Below the pieces are notes generated by a model, which worked only from the letters and a program-made list of their open reading frames with translations, was not told the origin of the DNA and made no database searches. Below, in pieces: positions 10,510 through 18,401 of a stretch of DNA of 64,000 bases. Positions within the stretch are counted from its first letter, which is position 1; every line of letters begins with the position of its first letter. The position numbers were made by a program, and so were the translations under genes. Source of the DNA: Thermoactinospora rubra (GTDB taxonomy: Bacteria > Actinomycetota > Actinomycetes > Streptosporangiales > Streptosporangiaceae); the NCBI RefSeq assembly GCF_002093975.1, contig NZ_KZ084332.1:6579-70578 (forward strand), written 5' to 3'.

Positions 10510-11399
10510 CAGGCCAGCTCCTTCAGAAACCTCGTCACAACCTCGAAGAACCGTTCCGGCTCCTCCAGGTGCGGCACGTGGCTGGAGTTCTCGAAGATCT
10601 CCCAGCGCGCGCCCGGGATGAGCTCGTGGAACGGCCGGACGGTCACCGGAGTCGCCTCGTCGTACCGGCCCGAGATCACCAGGGTGGGAACGCCGATGTC
10701 GGGCAGCCGGTCCTCGACCGACCAGTCCTTGAGCGTGCCGATCACGTGGAACTCGCTCGGCCCGTTCATCGTGTGGTAGACGGTGGGATTGTCGGCCGTG
10801 TCCATGAACGAGGCGAGGTAGTCCCTGGGCCACGGCACGACCCGGCACACGTGCCTGTCGTAGAAGACCCGCATGGCGGTGAAGTACTCCTGACTGTCGG
10901 TGGTGCCCGCCGCCTCGTGCTTGCGCAGGACGGCGTCCACCTCCGGCGGCAGCGCGGCGCGCAGCACCTCCATCTCCTGCCGCCAGAGCCGGTAGGAGGC
11001 GGGGGAGTTGGCGATCACCAGACCGCGCAGGCCGCCGGGCCGGTCCGCGGCGTGCCGGGCCGCCAGCATGCCGCCCCACGAGTGGCCGAACAGGACATAG
11101 TTGTCGGCCAGCCCCAGGCTCCGCAGCAGGTTGTCGAGCTCCTCGAGGAACAGCTCCACGGTCCAGAAGTCCGGCCCGGCGTCCGGCAGGTGCGTGGAGC
11201 CGCCGCTGCCGAGCTGGTCGTAGTGCAGCACCGGCCACCCCTCCCGGTTGAGCTCGGTCAGGGAGAGGAGGTAGTCGTGGGTGCTGCCGGGGCCACCGTG
11301 CAGCACCACGACGGTCGGCAGGTGTGTGGTGCCGGGTGTTCCGGTCATGCGGTACCACGTGCGCCACCCGCGAAAAGGCACAGTTCCCTTGGCAGGCAT
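10509..11399 (-). CDS. Alpha/beta-hydrolase aminopeptidase (S33, proline iminopeptidase-like), VinJ-like
   Basis: 296 residues with oxyanion motif HGGPG (residues 34-38), nucleophile S107 in GHSWGG, an acid in SGRYDEATP and the histidine in NSSHVPHLEEP: a complete catalytic triad of the prolyl-aminopeptidase family. Within this cassette it is expected to remove the temporary N-terminal amino acid from the finished polyketide chain, exposing the amine for macrolactam closure, as VinJ does. There is no signal peptide, consistent with cytoplasmic action. It is divergent from the glycosyltransferase and heads a two-gene operon with the acyltransferase. Confidence 0.9.
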   Translation of the reverse strand: MPAKGTVPFRGWRTWYRMTGTPGTTHLPTVVVLHGGPGSTHDYLLSLTELNREGWPVLHYDQLGSGGSTHLPDAGPDFWTVELFLEELDNLLRSLGLADNYVLFGHSWGGMLAARHAADRPGGLRGLVIANSPASYRLWRQEMEVLRAALPPEVDAVLRKHEAAGTTDSQEYFTAMRVFYDRHVCRVVPWPRDYLASFMDTADNPTVYHTMNGPSEFHVIGTLKDWSVEDRLPDIGVPTLVISGRYDEATPVTVRPFHELIPGARWEIFENSSHVPHLEEPERFFEVVTRFLKELA

Positions 11400-11433
11400 G
11401 CTCCTGTCTAACGGTGCGCCGGGACGCCGGCCA

Positions 11434-11446
11434 ACCCCTTAGGGGT
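11434..11446. promoter_or_regulatory. Palindrome containing TAGGGGT in divergent promoter
   Basis: ACCCCTTAGGGGT forms an inverted repeat in the 108-base gap between the divergent hydrolase and glycosyltransferase genes. It is the most complete copy of a motif also present at 7744-7750 and 9270-9276. It is a plausible binding site for a cluster-specific activator; no such regulator gene lies in this part of the window. Confidence 0.45.
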
Positions 11447-11507
11447 GGCACCCCAGATTCGGCGGGAGCCGTGGTCACGCCTGCCGCGGCCGGTTAGCGT
11501 CCGGAGC

Positions 11508-12734
11508 GTGCGCGTCATGCTGATCGTCTTCCCGACCAGAACACACGTCTACAGCATGGCTCCGGTCGGCTGGGCCCTGCGTGCCGCCGGACACGAGGTG
11601 CGCTACGTCGGCCCGCGCAACCCGGCGGAGATCGAGCCGTTCCTGGAGACCGGCCTTGAGTCCATGTGGTTCGGTGCCGACCTGGACATCGCCCGTGAGC
11701 GCAAGCTTGGCAGCGAGGCGATGGACGGGCCGTACAAGCTCTCGGAGTCCAGGCCGGAGCGCTACACCGAGGACTACGTGCGATCCGTCTACCACACCTG
11801 GGCCGGTGTCTTCCGGTGGACCTCTCCCGATCGGCTGCTGGAGGAACTGCTGCAGTTCGCTCGGCAGTGGCGGCCCGACCTGGTGGTCTGGGATCCGATG
11901 ATGTACGCCGGGCCCCTGGTCGCCCACGCGGTGGGCGCCGCCCACGTGCGGATGCTCTACGCGGCCGACCAGACCGCCCGCATCAGCTTCCAGTACCAGG
12001 AGCTGGGCGAACCGGACCCGGTCGTGGCGTGGATGGCGGACTGGCTGGGCAGGCACGGCTGCACGTTCGACGACAGCCTGCGCTTCGGCATGGCCACCAT
12101 CGACCCGTCGCCGTCCTACATCCGTTACGACCTCGACGTCGACTACATCCCCGTCCGCTTCGTCCCGGTGAACCGGCCGTTGCCCATTCCGCGCTGGGTG
12201 GTGGAGCCGCCCTCCCGTCCCCGGGTCCTGCTCACCTTGGGAGTCTCCAACCGCCAGGTGCACGGGCGGGAGGAGGCATCGGTCGCCGCCTTGCTCGAAG
12301 GGCTGCGCCCGCTGGACGTCGAGGTCATCGCCACGCTCAGCGCCGATCAGCTGGCCGGCGTCGGCCGGGTTCCCGACAATGTCCGTGCGGTGGACTTCGT
12401 TCCCATGAACGAGGCTCTCGCCACCTGCTCGGCCATCGTTCACCAGGGCGGGGGCGCCACCATCGGCAACGCCGTGATCAACGGCGTGCCGCAGCTCATC
12501 GTCCCGGGCACCACGTGGAGCGAGCGGGCTTCCGCGCTCGCGCAGGAGAAGCGCGGCAACGGCCTGCTGCTCGACCTCGAGGACGTCACTCCCGAGGCCG
12601 TTCGCGACCGGGTGGAACGGCTGATCTGCGAGCCGTCGTTCGCCAGGTGCGCCGCCGAGGTCCAGCAGGAGATGCTGGCCACGCCGACCCTCTCGGAGAT
12701 CGTTCCCGACCTCGAAGCGATGTGCGCGAAGTAA
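11508..12734 (+). CDS. Macrolide/macrolactam glycosyltransferase (GT1, GT-B fold)
   Basis: 408 residues from a GTG at 11508 that gives the typical family opening VRVMLIVFPT; an ATG at 11517 is an alternative with slightly better ribosome spacing. The C-terminal donor-binding half carries HQGGGATIGNAVINGVPQL and PGTTWSERA, the signature of actinomycete antibiotic glycosyltransferases that use dTDP-deoxysugars. It should attach a deoxysugar to the macrolactam, like VinC. No sugar-biosynthesis genes and no DesVIII-type helper are in the window, so those must lie to the left. It marks the probable right edge of the biosynthetic cluster. Confidence 0.9.
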   Translation: MRVMLIVFPTRTHVYSMAPVGWALRAAGHEVRYVGPRNPAEIEPFLETGLESMWFGADLDIARERKLGSEAMDGPYKLSESRPERYTEDYVRSVYHTWAGVFRWTSPDRLLEELLQFARQWRPDLVVWDPMMYAGPLVAHAVGAAHVRMLYAADQTARISFQYQELGEPDPVVAWMADWLGRHGCTFDDSLRFGMATIDPSPSYIRYDLDVDYIPVRFVPVNRPLPIPRWVVEPPSRPRVLLTLGVSNRQVHGREEASVAALLEGLRPLDVEVIATLSADQLAGVGRVPDNVRAVDFVPMNEALATCSAIVHQGGGATIGNAVINGVPQLIVPGTTWSERASALAQEKRGNGLLLDLEDVTPEAVRDRVERLICEPSFARCAAEVQQEMLATPTLSEIVPDLEAMCAK

Positions 12735-12792
12735 CGCGCTCGACGTGCCGGCCGTCTTCTCCGGTCCGTTCAGGGCTCGGCTCGTCCGATGG

Positions 12793-13671
12793 CTACGACC
12801 GGCTGTGCCGGGCCGCGGGAGTGCCGGCCGCGGTGACCTCGGCGATCCAGGAGTGGTAATGGGTCACGTCGGTCCAGATGCCGACTCCCGGTTCGCCGTC
12901 CGGACCGGTGGAGCAGCCGGCGTCGCCGTCCATGCGGTCGTTCACGTCGTCGCCGTCGCGCGAGGTGACGCCGATCAGTTCCCACCGGCCGGCCACCCGG
13001 CGGATCTGCGGACCTCCCGAATCGCCGTTGCAGGCGCTGGCCGCACGGCCGCGCAGGTCGCCCGTGCACAGCTCCGTGCCGCGGTTGAACCCGGAGCATC
13101 GGGTGTCGGGCAGGCGGACGGTGTCGAGTTCCTGCAACCGCCGCGAACCGCTCGAACACGCCGGATCGTCCAGGTCGTCGCAGGTCATGCCCCAGCCGAT
13201 GATGCGGGTCGGCTCCCCCACCCGGCCGGGATCGCCGGCGATGCGGATGGGTTCGAGGTCGACCCGCCGGTCCAGCTGGACGAGCAGGATGTCGTGCTTG
13301 CGCGCTCCCCACATGCCGCGCCGGTCGTGGTAGGGGTAGGTGACGACGCGCTCGACACCGGCGAGGACTCCGCCCGTGTCGCGCTCGTGAGAACCGATTC
13401 GTACCCGGGTCTTGCCGGGCTTCATGAGTCCCTTGCAGTGGGCGGCCGTGACCACCCAGTCGGGGGCGACGAGGGAGCCGCCGCAGTGGTGTTCGCGCAG
13501 TCTGCTCAGCTGGAAGGAGGCCATGAACGGGTAGGCCTCGGTCGCGTCCTTCCCGCCGATGATGGCGGGGCGGCCCGCGCCCGCCGCGGCAGGGGATGCG
13601 GCGGTCATCGCGAACCCGGCCGCGATGAGCATGGCGAGCACGACCGATCTTCTGCCGGTTGCCTTGAACAC
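12793..13671 (-). CDS. Secreted chymotrypsin-like serine protease (S1 family)
   Basis: 292 residues. A Sec signal peptide with two arginines, a hydrophobic core and an AxA-type cleavage site ends near residue 31. The mature enzyme would begin at the canonical IIGG (37-40), implying zymogen activation. The triad is H78 (TAAHC), D127 (HDILL) and S218 (NGDSGGP). The residue six before the serine is Ser, not Asp, so primary specificity should be chymotrypsin- rather than trypsin-like. Six or more cysteines suggest disulfides. It is convergent with the glycosyltransferase and looks unrelated to the polyketide cluster. Confidence 0.92.
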   Translation of the reverse strand: MFKATGRRSVVLAMLIAAGFAMTAASPAAAGAGRPAIIGGKDATEAYPFMASFQLSRLREHHCGGSLVAPDWVVTAAHCKGLMKPGKTRVRIGSHERDTGGVLAGVERVVTYPYHDRRGMWGARKHDILLVQLDRRVDLEPIRIAGDPGRVGEPTRIIGWGMTCDDLDDPACSSGSRRLQELDTVRLPDTRCSGFNRGTELCTGDLRGRAASACNGDSGGPQIRRVAGRWELIGVTSRDGDDVNDRMDGDAGCSTGPDGEPGVGIWTDVTHYHSWIAEVTAAGTPAARHSRS

Positions 13672-13839
13672 TTCTCTCCCGTCCGCTGGCTTGGTGACTT
13701 CTTGAAACTCCCTTGTCCGTACGTAAGCTACACGAACTGCCGATAAGTGGACATAAAGAACAAAAGTGATTTACCTTGGCGGGGAGATCACTGCTGGGCC
13801 GCGCTCTCGAAACGCCATGCCGGCGCGGGTCGGAAGTCC

Positions 13840-14196
13840 CTAAGCGGTCACCGGTTCCAGCAGGCGTGCCCAGGCGGGGGAGGACTCGACGGCGTTGGAG
13901 GCCAGCAGGGCGGCGGTTCCCTCGGCGAGGCCGCCGTCGCGGGGTGGCCGGCGTCCCAGGCGGCGATCGCCTCGGCGAGCCCGGGGAGCCGCGGGTCGTC
14001 GGCCGCCCAGTCCAGCGCCTGGTCGCAGGCGAGGTAGAGCCGCACGAACTCGGGGTCGTCGAGGGCGGCGCTCTTGGCGGCCACCCACCGCGGAATCGAC
14101 TCCGGGGCCAGCGCGGCCACCATGATCCACGAGTCGCGTTCGATCCGGATCAGCCGGTCGCTGAACCCGAGCGCCCGCTGCCGATCGTAGTGTGCC
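13840..14196 (-). pseudogene. Remnant of a MerR-type regulator effector domain, frameshifted
   Basis: Reading leftwards from about 14196, one frame gives RALGFSDRLIRIERDSWIMV and on to DDPRLPGLAEAIAAWDAGHP, which resembles the C-terminal domain of actinobacterial MerR-family regulators. The protein then continues in a different frame as GLAEGTAALLASNAVESSPA and ends naturally at 13840. No DNA-binding N-terminus precedes it. I read this as a truncated, frameshifted regulator. The family assignment rests on memory of similar C-termini and is uncertain. Confidence 0.55.
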
Positions 14197-14561
14197 TGGC
14201 CCACGGCAGGACGCGGTGCTCGCCTCCGGCGACGGACGCGGCCATGTCCCGGTGCATGCGGAGCTTGCCGTCGGTCATCTCCCGCAGGAGTCTCGTGGGC
14301 ATCGTGAGCTTGAGTGCGGCGTCGACGCCGGTCGCGGTGAGCGCGATCAGCGGCTTGCCGGGCACCGGCCCGGCGGCCTTGAGCTCCTCGGCCCGCTGCG
14401 GCTGGTCGCTGCGCTCCAGGGCGCCCGCCCGCTGCGCGTCGACGGTGAGGTGCCGCGCGATGAGCGCGTCGCGGACCTCGCGCGCCCGAGCGGTGCAGGA
14501 AGAGCCGACGCCCGCCGACCCGGTAGAGCCGCCCCAGCGGAACCTCGTGTGACGTGTTCAT
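14197..14561 (-). pseudogene. Remnant of an alpha/beta hydrolase, internally deleted
   Basis: An ATG at 14561 opens with VPLGRLYRVGGRRLFLHRSG, a typical N-terminus of cytoplasmic alpha/beta hydrolases. Without the expected oxyanion loop or the GxSxG nucleophile, the reading jumps frame into REVRDALIARHLTVDAQRAG and then to ASVAGGEHRVLPWARHTTI, which looks like the C-terminal quarter with the catalytic histidine. About half the gene is missing. It abuts the MerR-like remnant, so the two may have fused through one deletion. Confidence 0.55.
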
Positions 14562-14609
14562 GCGCCCAAGGGTGCCGCCCTGCCCTTGGGCCAGGGTCAA
14601 GCCGGCCGT

Positions 14610-16832
14610 CTACCGGCCCTTCCGGGGCCCGTGGCCGCCGGACTGCGCCTGCAGGCGCCGCTGCTCCTCCTCGATGATCTGGCGGGCGAGCGCGTGCTCG
14701 GAGACGTCCACCGCCTCCGGCGCCGACTCGGCCAGGTCGCTGCGGTGGGCGTACTCGCCGAACAGCGCCGCCTTGGCGCCGAGCAGCTCCAGCAGCCGCT
14801 GGTCGACCGAGTCCACGGCCAGCAGCCGGTGGACGTGCACCGTGCGGACCTGGCCCATCCGGTGGGCCCGGGCCACGGCCTGGTCCTCGACGCTCGGCTT
14901 GAGCTGCGGCTCGCAGACGATCACCACGGAGGCCGCCTGGATGTTCAGGCCGGTGCCGCCCGCCTCGATCTGGCTCAGCAGTACGGCATGCCCGCTCGCC
15001 GCCGAGAACGCATCGACGATCTCCTGGCGGCGGGCAGGGGAGACGGAGCCGGAGACCGGCCCGTGGACGCGCGCGTCGCCCAGCGCCTCGGCCACCGTGG
15101 CGAGCACGTCGCGGAAATAGGAGAAGACCAGGACCTTCAGGCCGTTGTCGCGGGCGTCGTCGACCAGCTCGCGCAGGCGCTTCAGCTTGGCGGAGGTCTC
15201 CGGGTGGGCGAAGGCGGCGCGGCGCATGGCCATGAAGTTGCGGTCGAGTACGGCCTGCCGGTAGGCGGCCAGGTCGGCGCCGCTGAACTCCACCCAGTCG
15301 CGCGACTCGACCCGGTGGGGCAGCTCGGTGAGCACGTCCTCCTGGTTGCGGCGCAGGTAGGCGGGTGCCACCGCCTTGCGGAAGGCCTGGGCGCCGGCGA
15401 CGACGTCGCTGGTGCGCAGCGTGGCGGCCAGCTCCGGCTGCAGGTAGGCGACGAGCGTGCGGAACTCCTCGACGCGGTTCTCCATCGGGGTGCCGGTGAG
15501 GAAGAGCACCCGGTCGACCCGGCGGCACCACTCGGCCACCGCCTTGGATCGCCGCGCTTCAGGATTTTTCACCAGGTGCGCCTCGTCGACCACCACCATG
15601 CCGACCTTCACCTCGGCCGGGACCGCGATCTGGTGGAGGCTGCCCAGCGTCGCGACGGCGATCCCGCCCTGCCGTACCCACTCCTGCAGGGCGGCCCGCC
15701 GGTCGGGGCCGTGCAGCGGGTAGGCCCGCAGCGTGCTGCGGGACTCGATCTCGCGGGTCCAGTTGATCAGCACGCTGGTCGGGCAGATCACTAAGAAGTG
15801 GGATTCGCCCTTCGCGCGAAGGTGGGCCAGCGCGGCGATGGCCTCGATCGACTTGCCCAGGCCCATCTGGTCGCCGAGGATGACCCGCCGCTGGGCGAGC
15901 GCGAAGCGGGCGCCGAACGCCTGGTAGCCGCGGAGCGAGACGCGCCGGTGCGTGTCGTCGAGCTCCTGCGCGGTGACCTTCGCGACCAGGTCGTCGGGAA
16001 GGAGCCCCTGGCCCGCGGCGGGGGGTTCCCCGGCCAGGTCGGCGAGCAGGCCGTAGTACTCGGCGGACCGGTGCTCGAAGTCCACCCAGGCCTCCAGCTC
16101 GGAGGCCGGCGGCCGCAGCAGGTCGGTGGTGACCTGGGTGAGGAGCAGGCCGGTGTCCCCGGCCTGCTCGGCCAGGTCCGCGAGCCGGGCGAGCGCCTGC
16201 CGGGCCCTGCGCCGGCCTTCGCCGCCGGTCAGCCACATCCGCCGGCGCCGCCGTGCCGGGCGGGCCTCGGCCAGCAGTGGCGCCAGCTCCTCAGCCAGCC
16301 GGCGGGCCGCCTCGGCCGCGCGGCTCAGCTCCGGGCCGGCGGCGACCAGGCGGTGGAGCGCGATGACCAGATCGGTGGTCGTGCGATCCCGCCGGTCGAC
16401 GTCGATCCTGATGCTCGCGGCCGCCGCGGCGGCCCTGGCGATCTGGAGGGCCGCGGCGTGCATCTGGTTCGCCGTCTGCGCGCCGATGCCGGGCAGTTGT
16501 TGCAGCCGGTACGGCGAGGCGTCGCACACGTCCAGGACCGTCGCGTACCCGGCTTCCTCCAGCGCGCCGATCCGCAGGCGTCCCTCGGTGACGTCCTTGA
16601 TCCTGGCGACCGGGATCTGCGCCAGCTCGGCTCGGGACAGCTCGGCCCGCAGGGCGCCGAGTGCCTCCAGGGCCGCCGCCCGCGCGGTCTCGTGGTCCCG
16701 CAGGAGCGTCCGCGCCCGGTCGAGCAGGAGCTCCGCCCGCGTGCAGAGCGCGTCGGCCTCCCGGGCGGAGTACCGCCTGTCGTCCGGCTCTGCCACTCCC
16801 GCCCCACCTGCCCGTCGCCGCTCCACGGTCAC
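14610..16832 (-). CDS. SNF2-family DEAH helicase with N-terminal helix-hairpin-helix
   Basis: 740 residues. The N-terminal 200 residues are helical and contain a helix-hairpin-helix DNA-binding motif, LPGIGAQTANQ (about 112-122). The SNF2 ATPase core starts near residue 300, with Walker A GDQMGLGKS (about 320) and the DEAH box VVVDEAHLVKN (about 410). The second RecA lobe has GGTGLNIQAA and the arginine-finger block ARAHRMGQVRTV. It should move on double-stranded DNA using ATP. The ATG at 16832 is used; a GTG a few codons inside is a possible alternative. It stands alone, convergent with the decayed genes on its left, and nothing around it defines its target. Confidence 0.9.
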   Translation of the reverse strand: MTVERRRAGGAGVAEPDDRRYSAREADALCTRAELLLDRARTLLRDHETARAAALEALGALRAELSRAELAQIPVARIKDVTEGRLRIGALEEAGYATVLDVCDASPYRLQQLPGIGAQTANQMHAAALQIARAAAAAASIRIDVDRRDRTTTDLVIALHRLVAAGPELSRAAEAARRLAEELAPLLAEARPARRRRRMWLTGGEGRRRARQALARLADLAEQAGDTGLLLTQVTTDLLRPPASELEAWVDFEHRSAEYYGLLADLAGEPPAAGQGLLPDDLVAKVTAQELDDTHRRVSLRGYQAFGARFALAQRRVILGDQMGLGKSIEAIAALAHLRAKGESHFLVICPTSVLINWTREIESRSTLRAYPLHGPDRRAALQEWVRQGGIAVATLGSLHQIAVPAEVKVGMVVVDEAHLVKNPEARRSKAVAEWCRRVDRVLFLTGTPMENRVEEFRTLVAYLQPELAATLRTSDVVAGAQAFRKAVAPAYLRRNQEDVLTELPHRVESRDWVEFSGADLAAYRQAVLDRNFMAMRRAAFAHPETSAKLKRLRELVDDARDNGLKVLVFSYFRDVLATVAEALGDARVHGPVSGSVSPARRQEIVDAFSAASGHAVLLSQIEAGGTGLNIQAASVVIVCEPQLKPSVEDQAVARAHRMGQVRTVHVHRLLAVDSVDQRLLELLGAKAALFGEYAHRSDLAESAPEAVDVSEHALARQIIEEEQRRLQAQSGGHGPRKGR

Positions 16833-16909
16833 GGTGAGGTTATCCGATGCTTTCGGGGCCTATGGCGGAAAAGAGGGTTGACCGTGCCGCACCGCCGGGC
16901 TAGCGTTCC

Positions 16910-16929
16910 TTTAAACCAATTGGTTTAAA
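16910..16929. promoter_or_regulatory. 20-bp perfect palindrome, ArsR operator
   Basis: TTTAAACCAATTGGTTTAAA is a perfect palindrome directly before the ribosome site (AGAGGA, 16932-16937) of the ArsR gene. The AACCAATTGGTT core is the type of site seen before ArsR-SRPBCC operons. It lies where a bound repressor would block its own promoter, so autoregulation is likely. Confidence 0.75.
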
Positions 16930-16942
16930 CAAGAGGACGCCG

Positions 16943-17314
16943 ATGCCGACCGACGCCCTGTCCAGGGTCTTCGCGGCCCTCGCCGACCCGACCCGCCGCG
17001 ACATCGTGGCCCGGCTCGCGGTCGCCGACGCCACGGTGAACCAGCTCGCCGAGCCGTACCGGATGAGCGTGCAGGCCGTGTACAAGCACCTGCGGGTGCT
17101 GGAGGAAGCGGGGCTGGTGAGCCGGCCGCCGGGACCGCAGCCGCGGCCGGTGCGCCTGGAGGCCGGGGCGTTCGACCTGCTGGAGGAGTGGATCGAGCGG
17201 TACCGCCGCCGGGCCGAGGAGCGCTACCGGCGCCTGGACCGGGTGCTGGCCGCGATGGACCAGGCCGGCGAACACGCCGGCGAGCACGACGAGCACGAGG
17301 AGCGCCAGCCATGA
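16943..17314 (+). CDS. ArsR-family transcriptional repressor
   Basis: 123 residues with a winged-helix domain opening DALSRVFAALADPTRRDIV and the recognition helix MSVQAVYKHLRVLEEAGLV. No metal-binding cysteine pair is visible, so this belongs to the ArsR group paired with SRPBCC (AHSA1) proteins rather than to a metal sensor. The acidic, His-rich tail (EHAGEHDEHEE) is not part of the usual fold. Its ATGA overlap with the next gene shows an operon. A perfect palindrome just upstream should be its operator. Confidence 0.9.
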   Translation: MPTDALSRVFAALADPTRRDIVARLAVADATVNQLAEPYRMSVQAVYKHLRVLEEAGLVSRPPGPQPRPVRLEAGAFDLLEEWIERYRRRAEERYRRLDRVLAAMDQAGEHAGEHDEHEERQP

Positions 17315-17784
17315 CGACGAGCATCGAGGCGGACCCCAGGGTCCCCGTCATCCGCATCACCCGCGAGTTCCAGGCCACGCCCGGCCAGCTGTTCCGGGCG
17401 CACACCGACCCCGAGCTGTTCGCGCGGTGGATCGGCCCGGACTCCACGAGCACCCGCATCGACCACTGGGACGCGCGCACCGGTGGCAGCTTCCGGTTCG
17501 TCTCCGTCGGCGACGACGGCCAGGAGTACGGTTTCCACGGCTCCTTCCACGAGGTGCGCCCGGACCGCATCGTGCAGACGTTCACCTACGAGGGCGACCC
17601 CGACGGGGTGGCCCTGGAGACGCTGTGGATCGAGGACCTCGGCGACGGCCGGACCCGGCTGCGCACCCAGTCGCTGGTGGACAGCTTCGAGGGGCGCGAC
17701 GCCTGGCTGAAGAGCGGCATGGAGACCGGCGTGGAAGAGGGCTACGCCAAGCTCGACAGGATGCTGGCCGATGGCGCTGTCTGA
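17311..17784 (+). CDS. SRPBCC (AHSA1/START-like) domain protein
   Basis: 157 residues from the ATG at 17311, which overlaps the ArsR stop (ATGA). The Bet v 1-like fold is indicated by FQATPGQLFRAHTDPELFAR, WIGPDSTSTRIDHWDARTGG and the C-terminal helix WLKSGMETGVEEGYAKLDRM. These small cytoplasmic proteins bind hydrophobic ligands. Genes of this kind are very often the second gene of ArsR operons. The ligand is unknown. Confidence 0.88.
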   Translation: MTTSIEADPRVPVIRITREFQATPGQLFRAHTDPELFARWIGPDSTSTRIDHWDARTGGSFRFVSVGDDGQEYGFHGSFHEVRPDRIVQTFTYEGDPDGVALETLWIEDLGDGRTRLRTQSLVDSFEGRDAWLKSGMETGVEEGYAKLDRMLADGAV

Positions 17785-18346
17785 CCTGCCGCCCGCCGAA
17801 CGGCACCGCCGGATCGCCGCCGCCTTCGCCGACCGCGTCCACGGCGCCCGGAACTGGGACGCCCCCTCGCCGGTCGCCGGCTGGACCGCCCGCGACGTGG
17901 TGCGCCACCTCGTCGAATGGTTCCCGCCGTTCCTCGCCGCCGGCGCCGGGGTCAAGCTGCCGGACGTGCCGAGCGTGGACGACGACCCGGTCGCGGCCTG
18001 GGAGGAACGCCGCGCCGCGGTGCAGGCGCTGCTGGACGACCCGGAGACCCCGCGGCGGATGCTGGTCAACCGGCACATCGGCGAGGTGCCCTTGGACCGC
18101 GCGATCGACCGGTTCTACACCTCCGACGTGTTCATGCACACCTGGGACCTGGCCCGCGCCACCGGGCAGGACGACCGGCTCGACGTGGAGGAGTGCGCGG
18201 TGCTGCTGGCCGGGATGGAGCCGATCGAGGATGTGATGCGCGCCTCGGGCCAGTTCGGCCCGCGCGTCCCCACCCCGGACGACGCCGACGCCCAGACCCG
18301 GCTGCTCGGGTTCATCGGCCGCGACCCGTCCTGGACGCCGGCCTGA
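17771..18346 (+). CDS. DinB-like TIGR03086/maleylpyruvate-isomerase-fold protein
   Basis: 191 residues, starting 14 bases before the SRPBCC stop. The N-terminal four-helix part reads SPVAGWTARDVVRHLVEWFP, with FMHTWDLARATG further on; the two histidines sit where this DinB/mycothiol-dependent family binds a metal. Members include mycothiol S-conjugate and maleylpyruvate isomerase-type enzymes. It likely works with the SRPBCC protein in a small detoxification or stress operon. Substrate unknown. Confidence 0.82.
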   Translation: MALSDLPPAERHRRIAAAFADRVHGARNWDAPSPVAGWTARDVVRHLVEWFPPFLAAGAGVKLPDVPSVDDDPVAAWEERRAAVQALLDDPETPRRMLVNRHIGEVPLDRAIDRFYTSDVFMHTWDLARATGQDDRLDVEECAVLLAGMEPIEDVMRASGQFGPRVPTPDDADAQTRLLGFIGRDPSWTPA

Positions 18347-18401
18347 GCCCTGGTCGTCTCCGGTGGGCGACCGGGTGCCGTCCTCAAGCGGGCTGTCACG
18401 C

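Noticed and set aside
13672..13839. A short plus-strand reading frame upstream of the protease (from 13747)
   Set aside because: It has no ribosome site and its continuation is antisense to the MerR-like remnant; the gap itself is only the protease promoter region, in which I could not fix -10 and -35 boxes.
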